Assembly (NCBI GenBank): GCA_029936965.1
Contig: JAPYRG010000005.1
Location: forward strand, 48,731-112,730
Direction: 5' to 3'
Length of the DNA stretch: 64,000 nucleotides
Source: Fidelibacterota bacterium
GTDB taxonomy: Bacteria; Fidelibacterota; Marinisomatia; Marinisomatales; TCS55
Of the stretch, positions 46,964-57,133 are shown in pieces. A program made the position numbers and the translations under genes. The notes beneath the pieces were generated by a model. That model was not told where the DNA came from. It made no database searches and saw only the letters and a list, made by a program, of their open reading frames with translations. How positions within the stretch are numbered: position 1 is the stretch's first letter; the number at the start of each line of letters is the position of its first letter.

Positions 46964-48160
46964 TTAGTTTTCTTTATCATTATTATCTGAATCTATATTT
47001 TCATCAATATCTTTGATAAACTCTTCATTAGTAAGAACATCATCATTATCGTCTTCATCGTTCTTTTCCAGAATATTATCATTGTCCGTCCGGTTTTTAA
47101 ATATAATAAACATTAAAGTCTCTCCGACTGCAAAGATAGACATTGCATAAGATACAGCTGAGACCATAATTAGAAATAGAAAAATTGCCATAATCAATGC
47201 AGTAACTTGTTCTGTTCCAGTTAGATTAACTGCATTTGCGGACAATATTGATCCACAACTTAAACATCCAGAACTGCAAACGCTGCAAAGACTACAACTA
47301 TTTCCAATCAATGAACAAAGAGCTTCTGGATGAACAGCTTGACTTGCCCAACCAACTATTTTCATTAGTTTAGTTCCCATAAACCAATCATGACCTAATA
47401 CATTATTGATTAATTCATAACTGCTAATCCAAAAATGTGATAATAGATAACCACCAATAACAAGAATAGGTAGCAATACAAAATGATATGCAATCATACG
47501 CCAAGGTTGACCCCATGTGATGGAGAAATTATGCCAGATCGTTCCCATAGTATCTTCTTCATATGTAGCAACAATTGATGGGGTATATACAAGAGATACC
47601 AAGAAGACAATACCAGTGTATATAGTAAATACAGATCCAAAGAAGTATAATAAATATGGTAATACAAATAAAAATTCACCCAGATAAGGAATTTTCCCAA
47701 TTAATCCAATAATACCAGCAATAACGAAAAGAAATACAAGTATTAATGCAAGCGAAATAGATGAAAATATAATTGGATGCCAATGCTTTTTTACATAACT
47801 GCATGCATCACTCCTAGAATAAAACTCATCTCCTTTTAATTGACGATATGTTACGCGAGAAACTGCAGTTGACCCTAAAGAAATGGCATAAAACCAGAAA
47901 ACAATACCTATCCAAAATAATGCATATGAAAGAAGAGATAAAGATTCAATTCCCAATAAGCAAGGGTATAGCCCATAAATTGACCAAGCATCAGAAAAGG
48001 ACATGCCATTTACCATAGCGCCCAAATAGTTAAAAATCCAGTATGCAAAATATCCCAAAAGATTAGCCTGGACAAATAAGATAATCTTTTTACCACTTAA
48101 AGCAAGTCTAGGTGCTCGAAAAATATCCCGTACATCAAAGTACAGTTTCATTGGTTGCAT
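46964..48160 (-). CDS. Polytopic membrane protein with a cysteine cluster, function unknown
   Basis: A 398-residue protein with about six membrane segments (roughly residues 25-50, 68-95, 128-155, 162-192, 222-245 and 320-345), and a very acidic, Asp/Asn-rich C-terminal tail (about 358-398). Between the fifth and sixth segments lies a run of six cysteines, 282, 289, 292, 295, 299 and 302. The central four have the spacing CxxCxxCxxxC seen in ferredoxins, but no Pro follows and the region is Ser/Leu-rich. The ATG at 48160 has a good ribosome binding site (aaggag). I recognise no family. It is next to a SPOR lipoprotein gene. Confidence 0.75.
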   Translation of the reverse strand: MQPMKLYFDVRDIFRAPRLALSGKKIILFVQANLLGYFAYWIFNYLGAMVNGMSFSDAWSIYGLYPCLLGIESLSLLSYALFWIGIVFWFYAISLGSTAVSRVTYRQLKGDEFYSRSDACSYVKKHWHPIIFSSISLALILVFLFVIAGIIGLIGKIPYLGEFLFVLPYLLYFFGSVFTIYTGIVFLVSLVYTPSIVATYEEDTMGTIWHNFSITWGQPWRMIAYHFVLLPILVIGGYLLSHFWISSYELINNVLGHDWFMGTKLMKIVGWASQAVHPEALCSLIGNSCSLCSVCSSGCLSCGSILSANAVNLTGTEQVTALIMAIFLFLIMVSAVSYAMSIFAVGETLMFIIFKNRTDNDNILEKNDEDDNDDVLTNEEFIKDIDENIDSDNNDKEN

Positions 48161-48186
48161 GTTAGTCTCCTTAGGTTTTGAAATAT

Positions 48187-49116
48187 TTACTCTTCAAATC
48201 GAACAAAATCAATCCATACTTCAGTGGTCATAGCATCACCAATAACTTTTCCAACGGCAAGAGCAGTACCTCGATTATCATAGCTTCCTACCCTGACGCG
48301 GAACCATACTTCATCCGTATCACGAAAGTATGCTTTTTGAATATATGCATCATATCCAGATTCGATTAGGTTTGCTGCAATTTTTTCTGCATCATTTAAA
48401 TTCTTTTTTGATGCCACTTGTATTGTAAAACGCGATTTATCAAAAGGAATAACATAGCGCGAACTTTTTTTCTTAACTGGAGATTTTGTTGCAGTAGTTT
48501 GTGTTTTAACAGGAGGAGGGGGAGAAGTATTCTCCTTTTTTGTAGCCATCTCTAATGTCATTAATTCCTCTTTTTCTACGTTTTCTTTACTGACCATCTC
48601 ATTATTATCTGTATCATAATAATAAACACTATCTTCACTATCTAATTCATTGTATTCGTATTCATCATTGTCATCCATGTATTCATCCTCAGATTCATCA
48701 TTAATATCTACATCATATTCTTCATCTAACCAATCTTCACTTTCATCAGATATTGCTCCTTCTTCGGATACATCAGCAACTAATGGTTCTATTGAATCAA
48801 CAGTGTACGTAAACTTTTGCGTTTCTAATTCATCCCCATATTGAAACACTTCAAGTTCAAACTGATATTTTCCTGGAGCATCAGGCGTGAAAGACATCTC
48901 TGATTTATCTTCATTGAATTTAAGATCTTTCATGGAAAGCTTGCTAGCATCTGGTTGTCCTGTAATTCTCCAGAATAAATCAATAGATTCCGTTTCTTCA
49001 GGAAGTTTCCCTTGAATAAGAGTTACATCACCAACAGTACCTTCACCCTTGGTACCTCCACAGCTCACCAGTAAAAATGAACCGCAAATTAGATTTAGTA
49101 ACACACGTGATTTCAT
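48187..49116 (-). CDS. SPOR-domain lipoprotein
   Basis: A 309-residue protein from the ATG at 49116; longer in-frame starts overlap ndk and lose the signal peptide. The signal ends in LVSC (Cys19), so it is a lipoprotein. A PKD/Ig-like beta domain (about 30-125) is followed by a highly acidic, Asp/Glu/Tyr-rich stretch (about 125-185) and a Pro/Thr/Lys linker. The C-terminal SPOR domain (about 225-309: FTIQVASKKNLNDAEKIAANL, and FRVRVGSYDNRGTALAVGK) binds denuded peptidoglycan glycans, typically at the division septum. It sits 7 bases after the ndk stop. Confidence 0.88.
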   Translation of the reverse strand: MKSRVLLNLICGSFLLVSCGGTKGEGTVGDVTLIQGKLPEETESIDLFWRITGQPDASKLSMKDLKFNEDKSEMSFTPDAPGKYQFELEVFQYGDELETQKFTYTVDSIEPLVADVSEEGAISDESEDWLDEEYDVDINDESEDEYMDDNDEYEYNELDSEDSVYYYDTDNNEMVSKENVEKEELMTLEMATKKENTSPPPPVKTQTTATKSPVKKKSSRYVIPFDKSRFTIQVASKKNLNDAEKIAANLIESGYDAYIQKAYFRDTDEVWFRVRVGSYDNRGTALAVGKVIGDAMTTEVWIDFVRFEE

Positions 49117-49123
49117 AAATGTT

Positions 49124-49549
49124 TTATTGATTTCCCCTAAGTTCACTATCTGAGAAGAAAAAGGCAATCTCTTTTTGAGCATTTTCATTTGAGTCAGATC
49201 CGTGGACTGCATTCAATCCTACGTTAGTTGCGAAGTCTTTACGTATGGTTCCTTCTGCTGCTTCAGCAGGATTTGTTGCTCCAATAGTATTCCTCCATTC
49301 TTCAACAGCGTTTTCTTTTTCTAAGGCTAAAACCATACATTGACCTGAAGACATAAATTCAATTAACTCATCATAAAAGGGCTTTCCTTTGTGAATATCG
49401 TAAAACCCTTCCGCTTGTTGTAAACTGATATGTAATAATTTTCCGGCTAAGATATGAAAGCCAGCTTTCAGTATTCGATCTAAGATTAATCCTGTATCCT
49501 TATTCTTCACGGCATCAGGTTTAATAATCGCGAATGTTTGATTTTCCAA
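49124..49549 (-). CDS. ndk: Nucleoside diphosphate kinase
   Basis: A 141-residue NDK. It begins QTFAIIKPDAVKN and has the active-site His116 in NAVHGSDSNENA, with RNTIGATNPAEAAEGTIRKDF. It balances NTP and dNTP pools. The gene is between sucD and the SPOR gene on the minus strand, and close spacing suggests a shared transcript with sucC and sucD. Confidence 0.97.
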   Translation of the reverse strand: MENQTFAIIKPDAVKNKDTGLILDRILKAGFHILAGKLLHISLQQAEGFYDIHKGKPFYDELIEFMSSGQCMVLALEKENAVEEWRNTIGATNPAEAAEGTIRKDFATNVGLNAVHGSDSNENAQKEIAFFFSDSELRGNQ

Positions 49550-49566
49550 AATATGTTCCTTTTATA

Positions 49567-50445
49567 TTATTTCTTTATTTCGGATACCATAGCTTGTCCA
49601 ATATCAGCCGGACTTTCTACTACCGTTATACCTGCTTTGTTAAGTTCTACCATTTTTTCTACTGCTGTTCCTTTTCCACCTGCAATAATCGCACCAGCAT
49701 GACCCATACGCCGACCTGGAGGAGCAGTTTGACCAGCAATAAATGAGACGATAGGCTTTGAGAAATTATTATCCATTACCCACTGAGCAGCTTCTTCTTC
49801 AGCAGTTCCTCCGATTTCGCCAATCATAACTACACCTTCTGTCCCTTCATCTGTAGCAAATAATTCGAGCATATCAATAAATGTTGTACCAATAATTGGA
49901 TCACCTCCAATGCCTATAACCGTACTTTGGCCTAATCCATGGGCACCAATTTGGTGAACTGCTTCATAGGTAAGTGTGCCAGATCTTGACATGATACCAA
50001 TATTCCCAGGAGTATGAATGAAACCTGGCATTATTCCAATCTTAGCCTGCCCAGGCGTTATAACTCCTGGACAATTTGGCCCTACAAGACGGGTCTTTTT
50101 ATTTTCTAGTGCATGGTTTACTTTTACCATATCAGAAGCTGGTATACCTTCCGTTATACATATAATTAGATCTAAATTGGCATCTATTGATTCCATCATA
50201 GCACCTGCAGCAAATTTTGGAGGTACAAAAATAACGGAGGTATTTGCACTTTGTTTTTCAACAGCTTCTTGAACAGAGTTGAATACAGGAACATTTAATG
50301 CTTCTTGCCCACCTTTACCAGGAGTTACACCAGCGACAACATTGGTGCCATATTCAATCATTTGCTGACCATGAAATGTGCCCTCTGTACCAGTAATTCC
50401 TTGGATTACTAACCGAGTGTTATTTCCTACTAAAACACTCATCAT
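49567..50445 (-). CDS. sucD: Succinyl-CoA synthetase alpha subunit
   Basis: A 292-residue alpha subunit; MSVLVGNN may start at 50442. The CoA-binding Rossmann part has [18 protein letters not shown], and the phospho-histidine is His249 in [11 protein letters not shown]. It catalyses the substrate-level phosphorylation step of the TCA cycle with SucC. It overlaps sucC by 4 bases. Confidence 0.96.
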   Translation of the reverse strand: MMSVLVGNNTRLVIQGITGTEGTFHGQQMIEYGTNVVAGVTPGKGGQEALNVPVFNSVQEAVEKQSANTSVIFVPPKFAAGAMMESIDANLDLIICITEGIPASDMVKVNHALENKKTRLVGPNCPGVITPGQAKIGIMPGFIHTPGNIGIMSRSGTLTYEAVHQIGAHGLGQSTVIGIGGDPIIGTTFIDMLELFATDEGTEGVVMIGEIGGTAEEEAAQWVMDNNFSKPIVSFIAGQTAPPGRRMGHAGAIIAGGKGTAVEKMVELNKAGITVVESPADIGQAMVSEIKK

Positions 50446-51611
50446 ACACCTCCATTTGTAGCAGCAACGGCTTTTTCTGCAGCATCACTTAAACTATTTG
50501 CAAGAATAAAATTAAGTGGAGACTGTTCTAATAAAATTGATGCTTCTTTGGCATTTGTTCCCTCTAAACGAATCACCACTGGTACATTGACACTTATAGT
50601 TTCCATTGCATTTATTACTCCTTGCGCAACTCGATCACAGCGCACAATGCCACCAAAAATATTTATAAGGATTGATTGAACATTAGGGTCAGACAAAATA
50701 ATTTTAAATCCGTTTGCAACTGTCTCAGGGTTCGCTACACCACCTACATCTAAAAAGTTTGCAGGTTCACCACCTTTTAGTTTAATAATATCCATTGTTC
50801 CCATTGCTAATCCAGCACCATTTACCATACAACCAACATTTCCATCTAACTTTATATAATTTAAGTTATATGAACTCGCTTCTGCTTCTGCAGAGTCTTC
50901 TTCAGACTCATCTCGTAAATCAGATAATTCAGGATGACGAAAAAGACCATTGCCATCAAAATTTATTTTTGCATCTAAAGCTATTACTTCATCATTTTTA
51001 GTAAGCACTAATGGGTTAATTTCCATTAGAGAGCAATCAAGGCTACTAAATGCTTTCCACAAAGCAGTAAAAATTTCAATCCCGGAATCTAGTTGACTTC
51101 CTTTTAGACCCAGAGCATCACCTAACTTCTTTGCTTGATTTGTAGTTAACCCATCTTCAGGATGAATCCATTCTTTAATAATTTTTTCTGGAGATTTTTC
51201 AGCTACTTTTTCAATTTCAACTCCTCCTTCAGTTGAAACCATAAAAACAAATTTTTTCTCTTTCCGATCTAGCACTATTCCAGCATAAAATTCTTTCTCA
51301 ATATCAATTCCAGTTTCGATTAACAGTCTCTGAACTTGTTTACCTTCAGGGCCTGTTTGATGTGTAACCAAATTCATTCCTAAGATCTGTGATGAAAGCG
51401 ACTCCACATCATTTCGATTATGCGCGAGTTTTATACCGCCTCCTTTTCCACGACCGCCAGCATGAATCTGTGCTTTAACTACAACTGTTTCTGACCCCAT
51501 TTCATCATAGGCTTGAAGAGCTTCTTTAACAGAAAAAGCTGGCTTTCCTTGTGGGACACGTACAGCATAATTTCTAAATATTTCTTTTGCTTGATACTCG
51601 TGAATTTTCAT
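50442..51611 (-). CDS. sucC: Succinyl-CoA synthetase beta subunit
   Basis: A 389-residue ATP-grasp beta subunit: [54 protein letters not shown], and the C-terminal [16 protein letters not shown] and [16 protein letters not shown]. It provides the nucleotide site and part of the CoA-binding interface. It lies 2 bases after the carbamate kinase stop, so the TCA genes and arginine genes may be one transcription unit. Confidence 0.96.
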   Translation of the reverse strand: MKIHEYQAKEIFRNYAVRVPQGKPAFSVKEALQAYDEMGSETVVVKAQIHAGGRGKGGGIKLAHNRNDVESLSSQILGMNLVTHQTGPEGKQVQRLLIETGIDIEKEFYAGIVLDRKEKKFVFMVSTEGGVEIEKVAEKSPEKIIKEWIHPEDGLTTNQAKKLGDALGLKGSQLDSGIEIFTALWKAFSSLDCSLMEINPLVLTKNDEVIALDAKINFDGNGLFRHPELSDLRDESEEDSAEAEASSYNLNYIKLDGNVGCMVNGAGLAMGTMDIIKLKGGEPANFLDVGGVANPETVANGFKIILSDPNVQSILINIFGGIVRCDRVAQGVINAMETISVNVPVVIRLEGTNAKEASILLEQSPLNFILANSLSDAAEKAVAATNGGV

Positions 51612-51613
51612 TT

Positions 51614-52573
51614 TTAACCAATCTCTGATTTAATTATTTCTGTTCCTGCTTTACCATTAATCGCCTTTTGTATAGAAGGTATAGAAGTAATAATGACTTT
51701 TTCTCCATAATGCTTGAGAAAATATAATGCAGCTTTTATTTTTGGAGCCATACTCCCTTTTTTGAATTCTCCATCGTTCAAATATTTTTCTGCTTCAAGT
51801 GTTGTCATTTGTGAAATAGCTTTTTGACCTTCTTTTTTGAATTGCAAATATACATAATCTATATCGGTTATTATCCATAGTTCCTGCGCTCGAATAACGC
51901 GACCAAGTTTTGCAGCTGTTAAATCTTTATCAATTACTGCATCTATTCCTTTTAATCGGTAATCTTTATCATTATAAACAGGTATACCTCCACCACCAGC
52001 AGCCAAAACAATCGTTCCTCTATCTACTAGAGCTTTAATACTTTTTCCATGCATTACATAAAGAGGTAGTGGGCTAGGAACAACACGTCGCCATTCACCA
52101 GGATTTTGCTCCGCGATATCCCAACCTAATTTATTTGCGTACGATTTTGCAGTTTCTTCTGAATACGTTTTTCCGATAAACTTTGTAGGATTAGAAATTG
52201 CCGAGTCATTTTCATCTATTCGTACTTGAGTAACTAATGTTACTACCTCGCGATCTAGTTCAAATGTTCGAAGTTTATTTTGTAACGATTGTTGAATCAT
52301 ATATCCAATTGTTCCTTGTGTTGCAGCTACACAAAGACCTAAAGGGAGAGGGGGTACCTGTTCATGTGTAAGATCCATTCGTAATAGTTCATTACCAACT
52401 TGGGGTCCATTTCCATGGGTGATACAAATATTATATCCTACATTAATAAACTCCATAATCCCATTGAGACTTTGCCTAGTCTTTTCAAATTGTTCTTTTA
52501 TAGTACCTGTTTGATCTTTTGGTGAAAGGGCATTGCCGCCTAAAGCAACCATGATTGATTTGTTGGATGTCAT
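51614..52573 (-). CDS. arcC: Carbamate kinase
   Basis: A 319-residue enzyme of the amino-acid-kinase fold. It begins MVALGGNALSPKDQTGT, with THGNGPQVGNELLRM, a VPSPLP loop and VVLAAGGGGIPVY-like (IVLAAGGGGIPVYND), then LWIITDIDYVYLQF and GSMAPKIKAAL. It forms ATP from carbamoyl phosphate when arginine is degraded. The start overlaps the arginine deiminase stop by 4 bases. No ornithine carbamoyltransferase gene is seen in this group. Confidence 0.94.
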   Translation of the reverse strand: MTSNKSIMVALGGNALSPKDQTGTIKEQFEKTRQSLNGIMEFINVGYNICITHGNGPQVGNELLRMDLTHEQVPPLPLGLCVAATQGTIGYMIQQSLQNKLRTFELDREVVTLVTQVRIDENDSAISNPTKFIGKTYSEETAKSYANKLGWDIAEQNPGEWRRVVPSPLPLYVMHGKSIKALVDRGTIVLAAGGGGIPVYNDKDYRLKGIDAVIDKDLTAAKLGRVIRAQELWIITDIDYVYLQFKKEGQKAISQMTTLEAEKYLNDGEFKKGSMAPKIKAALYFLKHYGEKVIITSIPSIQKAINGKAGTEIIKSEIG

Positions 52574-53853
52574 GATCGATCCAACGGCATAGTAAGACAG
52601 CGTGGACCACCTCGGCCTCGTGGTAATTCTGAGCTGGAAATGGTGATCAGCATTTTGCGATCCTCAACAATATATTTTTTTGAATCGATGATAAAATCCT
52701 TAGCAGAAATTTTATCATACCCAACCTGTTGCAATGCATGAGAAGTTTTATGATTTCTTGAATAAGATATAATTTTACCGGGAGAAAGTGTAAATGCATT
52801 TGCTCCATCAGACCATTGTTCTCTTTCTTGATGAACAGGTTCATCTCCACCACAATGTATAGCTTGAAAGTTATATCCAAATTCTTTTAAACCATTTGAT
52901 AAGGATTGCTGTACAGGATTAATATCAAAAATAGATTTACCTGTTTCAATACAATAGGTTTGAATTGTATGACCGTTAATTTCTTTATCATTATAAAGCG
53001 GTGGGAAGACAATAATTTCATCATTACTTATTCTGCTGAATAGAGTGTCCAGATGCATCATACTACGTGTTTTAGGTAAATCCACAACTAGTACGCGCTT
53101 AAATCCTTCACCAGAGGTTAAAGGTAAAATTGCTTCAATAGATTCTTTCGAGTTCCGTTCACTAAGTCCGATCAATAACGTCTCATCATCTAATACGATA
53201 CAATCACCACCTTCCAAAAATAAATCGGGACATAATCCATGAAAGTTTAATTGTGTGTAATTTGAAAAAAGAGGGTGATACTTTGCAATATGACTCATTA
53301 ATAGCATTTCTCTTTGTCTGGCTGGCCATTTTCCCCATGTTAATATCAATGCATTATTTAATGCCACCGCTATGTCTCGAGTAAAAATTAGATTTGGTAA
53401 TGGCCATTTAAATACATTGCTAATTTCAGGTTTTGTAATTCTTCCTGATAATAATGTGGTCGCAAAATCAGCATCTTCCATTTCCAACATATAATTGGTA
53501 TCTACAAAGTCATCTGTACCATATAATTTTTTATCTAATTGACAACAACTGCTAAATAACTCTTCACGTTGTTCCAAAGTCTTAATAGTATCTAATAGTA
53601 GATTTTGAAACTGGTAGGTTTCCCCAGAGCCAGTAAATGCAAGAAGAACCTGTTCAAGCTCGGAATGTTCATCGCTCATTCTTCCAGGTGAAATAATATC
53701 ATCAAAAAGGAGGTAGTCGGGGTTCTGGATTAGTTTTCCATTTTCATCTCCAACCCATTCCTGAGTGTTTTTTGGCAGAGTAAAATTGTGTTCCGTTCCA
53801 GGCGAATGTATCAGTACCTGGCGGATGAAATCGATTTCTGATTGAACCGCCAT
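52570..53853 (-). CDS. arcA: Arginine deiminase
   Basis: A 427-residue deiminase. The family marks are FTRDIAVALNNALIL (FTRD), FLEGGDCIVLDD (EGGD), MMHLDTLFS (HLDT) and the catalytic Cys419 in RGRGGPRCLTMPLDR. It hydrolyses arginine to citrulline and ammonia. It has an 80-residue N-terminal region like other ADIs. arcC follows with a 4-base overlap. The overall match is with ADI and not with the smaller dimethylarginine dimethylaminohydrolases or the glycine amidinotransferases. Confidence 0.92.
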   Translation of the reverse strand: MAVQSEIDFIRQVLIHSPGTEHNFTLPKNTQEWVGDENGKLIQNPDYLLFDDIISPGRMSDEHSELEQVLLAFTGSGETYQFQNLLLDTIKTLEQREELFSSCCQLDKKLYGTDDFVDTNYMLEMEDADFATTLLSGRITKPEISNVFKWPLPNLIFTRDIAVALNNALILTWGKWPARQREMLLMSHIAKYHPLFSNYTQLNFHGLCPDLFLEGGDCIVLDDETLLIGLSERNSKESIEAILPLTSGEGFKRVLVVDLPKTRSMMHLDTLFSRISNDEIIVFPPLYNDKEINGHTIQTYCIETGKSIFDINPVQQSLSNGLKEFGYNFQAIHCGGDEPVHQEREQWSDGANAFTLSPGKIISYSRNHKTSHALQQVGYDKISAKDFIIDSKKYIVEDRKMLITISSSELPRGRGGPRCLTMPLDRS

Positions 53854-53856
53854 GGA

Positions 53857-55479
53857 TTAATTTTCTTCTAGAAATGGATAGCGATAATCTGTAGGGGGGT
53901 CAAAGTTTTCTTTGATCGTACGCTGCGATACCCATCGTGCTAAATTAAACATGGAACCAGCTTTATCATTTGTTCCTGATGCGCGACTTCCACCAAATGG
54001 TTGTTGTCCAACAACAGCTCCTGTTGGTTTATCATTAATGTAAAAGTTTCCTGCCGCATGTCTCAGTGTGGATGAAGCTTCCGCAATTGCATTAGAATCT
54101 TTAGCCATGACACAGCCCGTTAACGCATAAGGGGATGTAGAGTCAACTAATTCTAGCGTTTCTTTCCATTTTGAAGGATCATACAGATATATAGTAAGAA
54201 CGGGTCCAAAAATTTCTTCACACATGGTACGAAACTTCGGGTTTTTGGTGAGGATGATTGTTGGTTCAATAAAATATCCAACCGAATCATCACATGTACC
54301 TCCAAAAATAATGTCTGCATCATCCGAATTGGACGCATCATCTATAAAGTCTTTTATAGAATCAAATGAGTTTTTATCTATTACTGCATTGACAAAATTA
54401 GAGAAATCACTGGGATCTCCCATTTTTATTGTCGCCATTTCTTTCAGTAAGTTATTTTCAATATTAGGCCAGATAGTCGAGGGAATATAGGCTCTGGACA
54501 TAGCAGAACACTTTTGCCCCTGAAACTCAAATGCACCACGAACCATCGCTGCCACAAGAGCATCTTGATCCACAGACTCATGTGCAATACAAAAATCTTT
54601 ACCACCTGTTTCTCCTACAATACGTGGATAGCTTGTATATTGTTTGATATTGCCCCCGATATGTTCCCACATATTTTGAAATACAGAAGTAGATCCAGTA
54701 AAGTGTACACCAGCAAGGTTCGGGTGATCCATGACTAATGGTCCCACCACTGACCCTCTACCTGGAACAAAGTTTATTACTCCATCCGGAAGTCCAGCTT
54801 CTTTAAAGAGTTGCATTATGAAGTATGCAGGGTACACTGCACTACTAGCAGGCTTCCAAATGGCAACATTCCCCATGAGAGCAGGAGCGGAGGGTAAGTT
54901 TGCTGCTATACTAGTAAAATTGAAGGGGGTCACTGCAAAAACGAATCCTTCTAAAGGCCGATGTTCCATGGAATTCTTTGTAGGTTCAGGAGAATACATT
55001 GGTTGATGATTATATAACTCTTGAGCAAACCAACAATTAAAGTTCCAGAAGTCTATTAATTCGCAAGCAGCATCAATTTCTGCCTGAAATACATTTTTAC
55101 TCATATTGAGCATTGTTGCAGCATTAATGATATCTCGATATGGTCCTGTAAGTAATTCCGCCATTTTAAGAAAAATGGCTGCGCGCTCATTAAATGGTGT
55201 TGATGACCATTGTTTCCAGGCGGATTGCGCAGAATCAATTGCCTGTGATACTTCCTTTTCACCTGCTTGATGAAATGTTGCTAAAACATGTCCATGATTG
55301 TGGGGCATTATGCATTTCGCAGTGTCACCAGTATGAACTTCTTTTCCACCAATAATGAGTGGAATTTCAATTTCTTTTTGACTTAGTTCGGCAAGTTTTT
55401 CCTTTAAGCTTGACTTTTCCGGTGAACCAGATTCATAATTCCGAATTGGTTCATTAATAGGTTTTGGTATGTTGCTCAT
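53857..55479 (-). CDS. pruA: 1-pyrroline-5-carboxylate dehydrogenase
   Basis: A 540-residue ALDH of the P5CDH group. It has the catalytic Cys in FEFQGQKCSAMSRAYIP, the Glu in IVGETGGKDFCIAH and the cofactor stretch GSVVGPLVM and FTGSTSVF. Its length and the SPEPTKNSMEHRPLEGFVFAVTPFN region fit P5CDH (residues shown only as landmarks). It oxidises P5C, or glutamate semialdehyde, to glutamate. It is 3 bases from the arginine deiminase start, so the cluster could turn arginine toward glutamate if ornithine transformation steps exist elsewhere. A stand-alone proline dehydrogenase is not seen here. Confidence 0.92.
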   Translation of the reverse strand: MSNIPKPINEPIRNYESGSPEKSSLKEKLAELSQKEIEIPLIIGGKEVHTGDTAKCIMPHNHGHVLATFHQAGEKEVSQAIDSAQSAWKQWSSTPFNERAAIFLKMAELLTGPYRDIINAATMLNMSKNVFQAEIDAACELIDFWNFNCWFAQELYNHQPMYSPEPTKNSMEHRPLEGFVFAVTPFNFTSIAANLPSAPALMGNVAIWKPASSAVYPAYFIMQLFKEAGLPDGVINFVPGRGSVVGPLVMDHPNLAGVHFTGSTSVFQNMWEHIGGNIKQYTSYPRIVGETGGKDFCIAHESVDQDALVAAMVRGAFEFQGQKCSAMSRAYIPSTIWPNIENNLLKEMATIKMGDPSDFSNFVNAVIDKNSFDSIKDFIDDASNSDDADIIFGGTCDDSVGYFIEPTIILTKNPKFRTMCEEIFGPVLTIYLYDPSKWKETLELVDSTSPYALTGCVMAKDSNAIAEASSTLRHAAGNFYINDKPTGAVVGQQPFGGSRASGTNDKAGSMFNLARWVSQRTIKENFDPPTDYRYPFLEEN

Positions 55480-55623
55480 GAAGTTCCCAATAAATATTGA
55501 TTGATTAAATGATGTCGGAATTTAGTCGCATCATAGACATTGATCAAGAAAGCTATATACGGATGAAAGAAATAATAAAAATAATTTATATGGGAAAATC
55601 AATAATAATAGTATTCTTGTACT

Positions 55624-57102
55624 ATGAAAACAACACAACCACGCAATGATATCCTCACTTTACCTATGCATGCGTTGGTTAACAAAATCAAAAATAAGGA
55701 AATTTCTTCCCAAGAATTATTAGAATTACAATTAGAGCATATTTCCGAATACAATCCATCCATTAATGCTGTCGTTACAATAAATGAAGAGCATGCGCAT
55801 GAAAAAGCAATGAAAGCGGATGAAGCGTTGCAAAAAGGGAAGGATTGGGGTCCGTTACACGGCTTACCGATTACCATAAAAGATGCATATGAAGTAAAGG
55901 GCATAACTAGCACAGGAGGTTCAGCCAAGTGGAAGGAGCATATTCCAAAAACAGATGCAGTGGTTGCAGATCGTTTGCGTAAAGCAGGCGCCATTGTGTT
56001 TGGCAAAACTAACGTTCCTTTTTTGTCCAGAGATTGGCAGACATATAATGAACTATTTGGAGTGACAAATAACCCTTGGGATATCAATAAAACTCCAGGA
56101 GGATCATCGGGAGGTTCAGCGGCAGCAGTTTCAACTGGTTTTTCTTCTTTGGAGGTTGGAAGTGATATTGGTGGATCTATACGTATACCCGCTCATTTTT
56201 GTGGAGTATATGGTCTGAAACCCAGCTATGGATTAATTCCTAAGTTAGGGCACCTACCGCCCCCACCAGGAATGCTAAGCCACCAAAATACTCTATCTGT
56301 AGCAGGTCCAATTGCTCGAAGTGCCAACGATATACAAATTGCTCTTTCCATTTTAGCTGGGCCAAGTCCCCTTGAAAAGAAAGGGTGGAAGTTGGATTTG
56401 CCCCCCGCAAGGCATCAAGATATCAAAAATTTCCGTGTAGCCATATGGCCTAACGATCCTTTTTGTACCGTAGAGAATGCGATTGCGGATTCCATAGAAG
56501 AATTGGCGACCGAAATTGGAAAGTTAGGTGCGACGGTTCGTGAAGCCAACCCTGGAGTAAGTCTGCAGATGAATGATGATATTTACTGGAATATCTCTAC
56601 ACCTATTATTGCTAGTGGATTCCCAAAATCCACATTGGATACAATGGAAAAATTACTGGAAGATAGTGACCCCAATGATACAAATCCTCGTGTTCGTCAA
56701 GCTCGAGGGGCTTTGTTGAAACAAACGTCTTGGTTATCATTCAATGAACGACGATTACGTATTCAAGCAATGTGGGAAGATTTTTTTACTTCTTTTGATG
56801 TCCTTATCTGCCCAGTGGTGTTTACGACAGCGTTTGATCATAATCATGAGCCTGATATGTTTAATCGTACCATTATGGTTGATGGAATCAAACGACACTA
56901 TTCAGAAATTACAGTATGGCCAAGTGTTGCAACCTTACCTCAATTACCTTCACTAGTCATCCCTATAGGGCAGAATGCTAAGGGGCTTCCTATCGGTGTG
57001 CAGGTAATCGGTCCTTATCTAGAGGATTATACTCCCATTGCATTTGCGGAAGCGATTGAAGGTATCTGTAGCGGATATAATCCACCCTCTATTGTTCAGT
57101 AG
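55624..57102 (+). CDS. Amidase (amidase signature family)
   Basis: A 492-residue amidase. The Ser-cisSer-Lys site is visible: Lys86 in TIKDAYEVKG, the GGSSGGSAAAVSTG loop (about 159-172) and nucleophile Ser185 in SDIGGSIRIPA. The C-terminal part is LVIPIGQNAKGLPIGVQVIGP. It hydrolyses an amide, substrate unknown; sequence is closer to stand-alone amidases than to GatA, because gatB and gatC are absent. It is divergent from pruA, with 144 bases between them. Base composition is visibly less AT-rich than genes in the first half. Confidence 0.92.
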   Translation: MKTTQPRNDILTLPMHALVNKIKNKEISSQELLELQLEHISEYNPSINAVVTINEEHAHEKAMKADEALQKGKDWGPLHGLPITIKDAYEVKGITSTGGSAKWKEHIPKTDAVVADRLRKAGAIVFGKTNVPFLSRDWQTYNELFGVTNNPWDINKTPGGSSGGSAAAVSTGFSSLEVGSDIGGSIRIPAHFCGVYGLKPSYGLIPKLGHLPPPPGMLSHQNTLSVAGPIARSANDIQIALSILAGPSPLEKKGWKLDLPPARHQDIKNFRVAIWPNDPFCTVENAIADSIEELATEIGKLGATVREANPGVSLQMNDDIYWNISTPIIASGFPKSTLDTMEKLLEDSDPNDTNPRVRQARGALLKQTSWLSFNERRLRIQAMWEDFFTSFDVLICPVVFTTAFDHNHEPDMFNRTIMVDGIKRHYSEITVWPSVATLPQLPSLVIPIGQNAKGLPIGVQVIGPYLEDYTPIAFAEAIEGICSGYNPPSIVQ

Positions 57103-57133
57103 AAATTATTATAAAATTCACGTAATTTCTTTT

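Noticed and set aside
55599..56087. 162-codon minus-strand frame opposite the amidase start
   Set aside because: It lies opposite the conserved amidase N-terminus with its catalytic Lys; a shadow frame.
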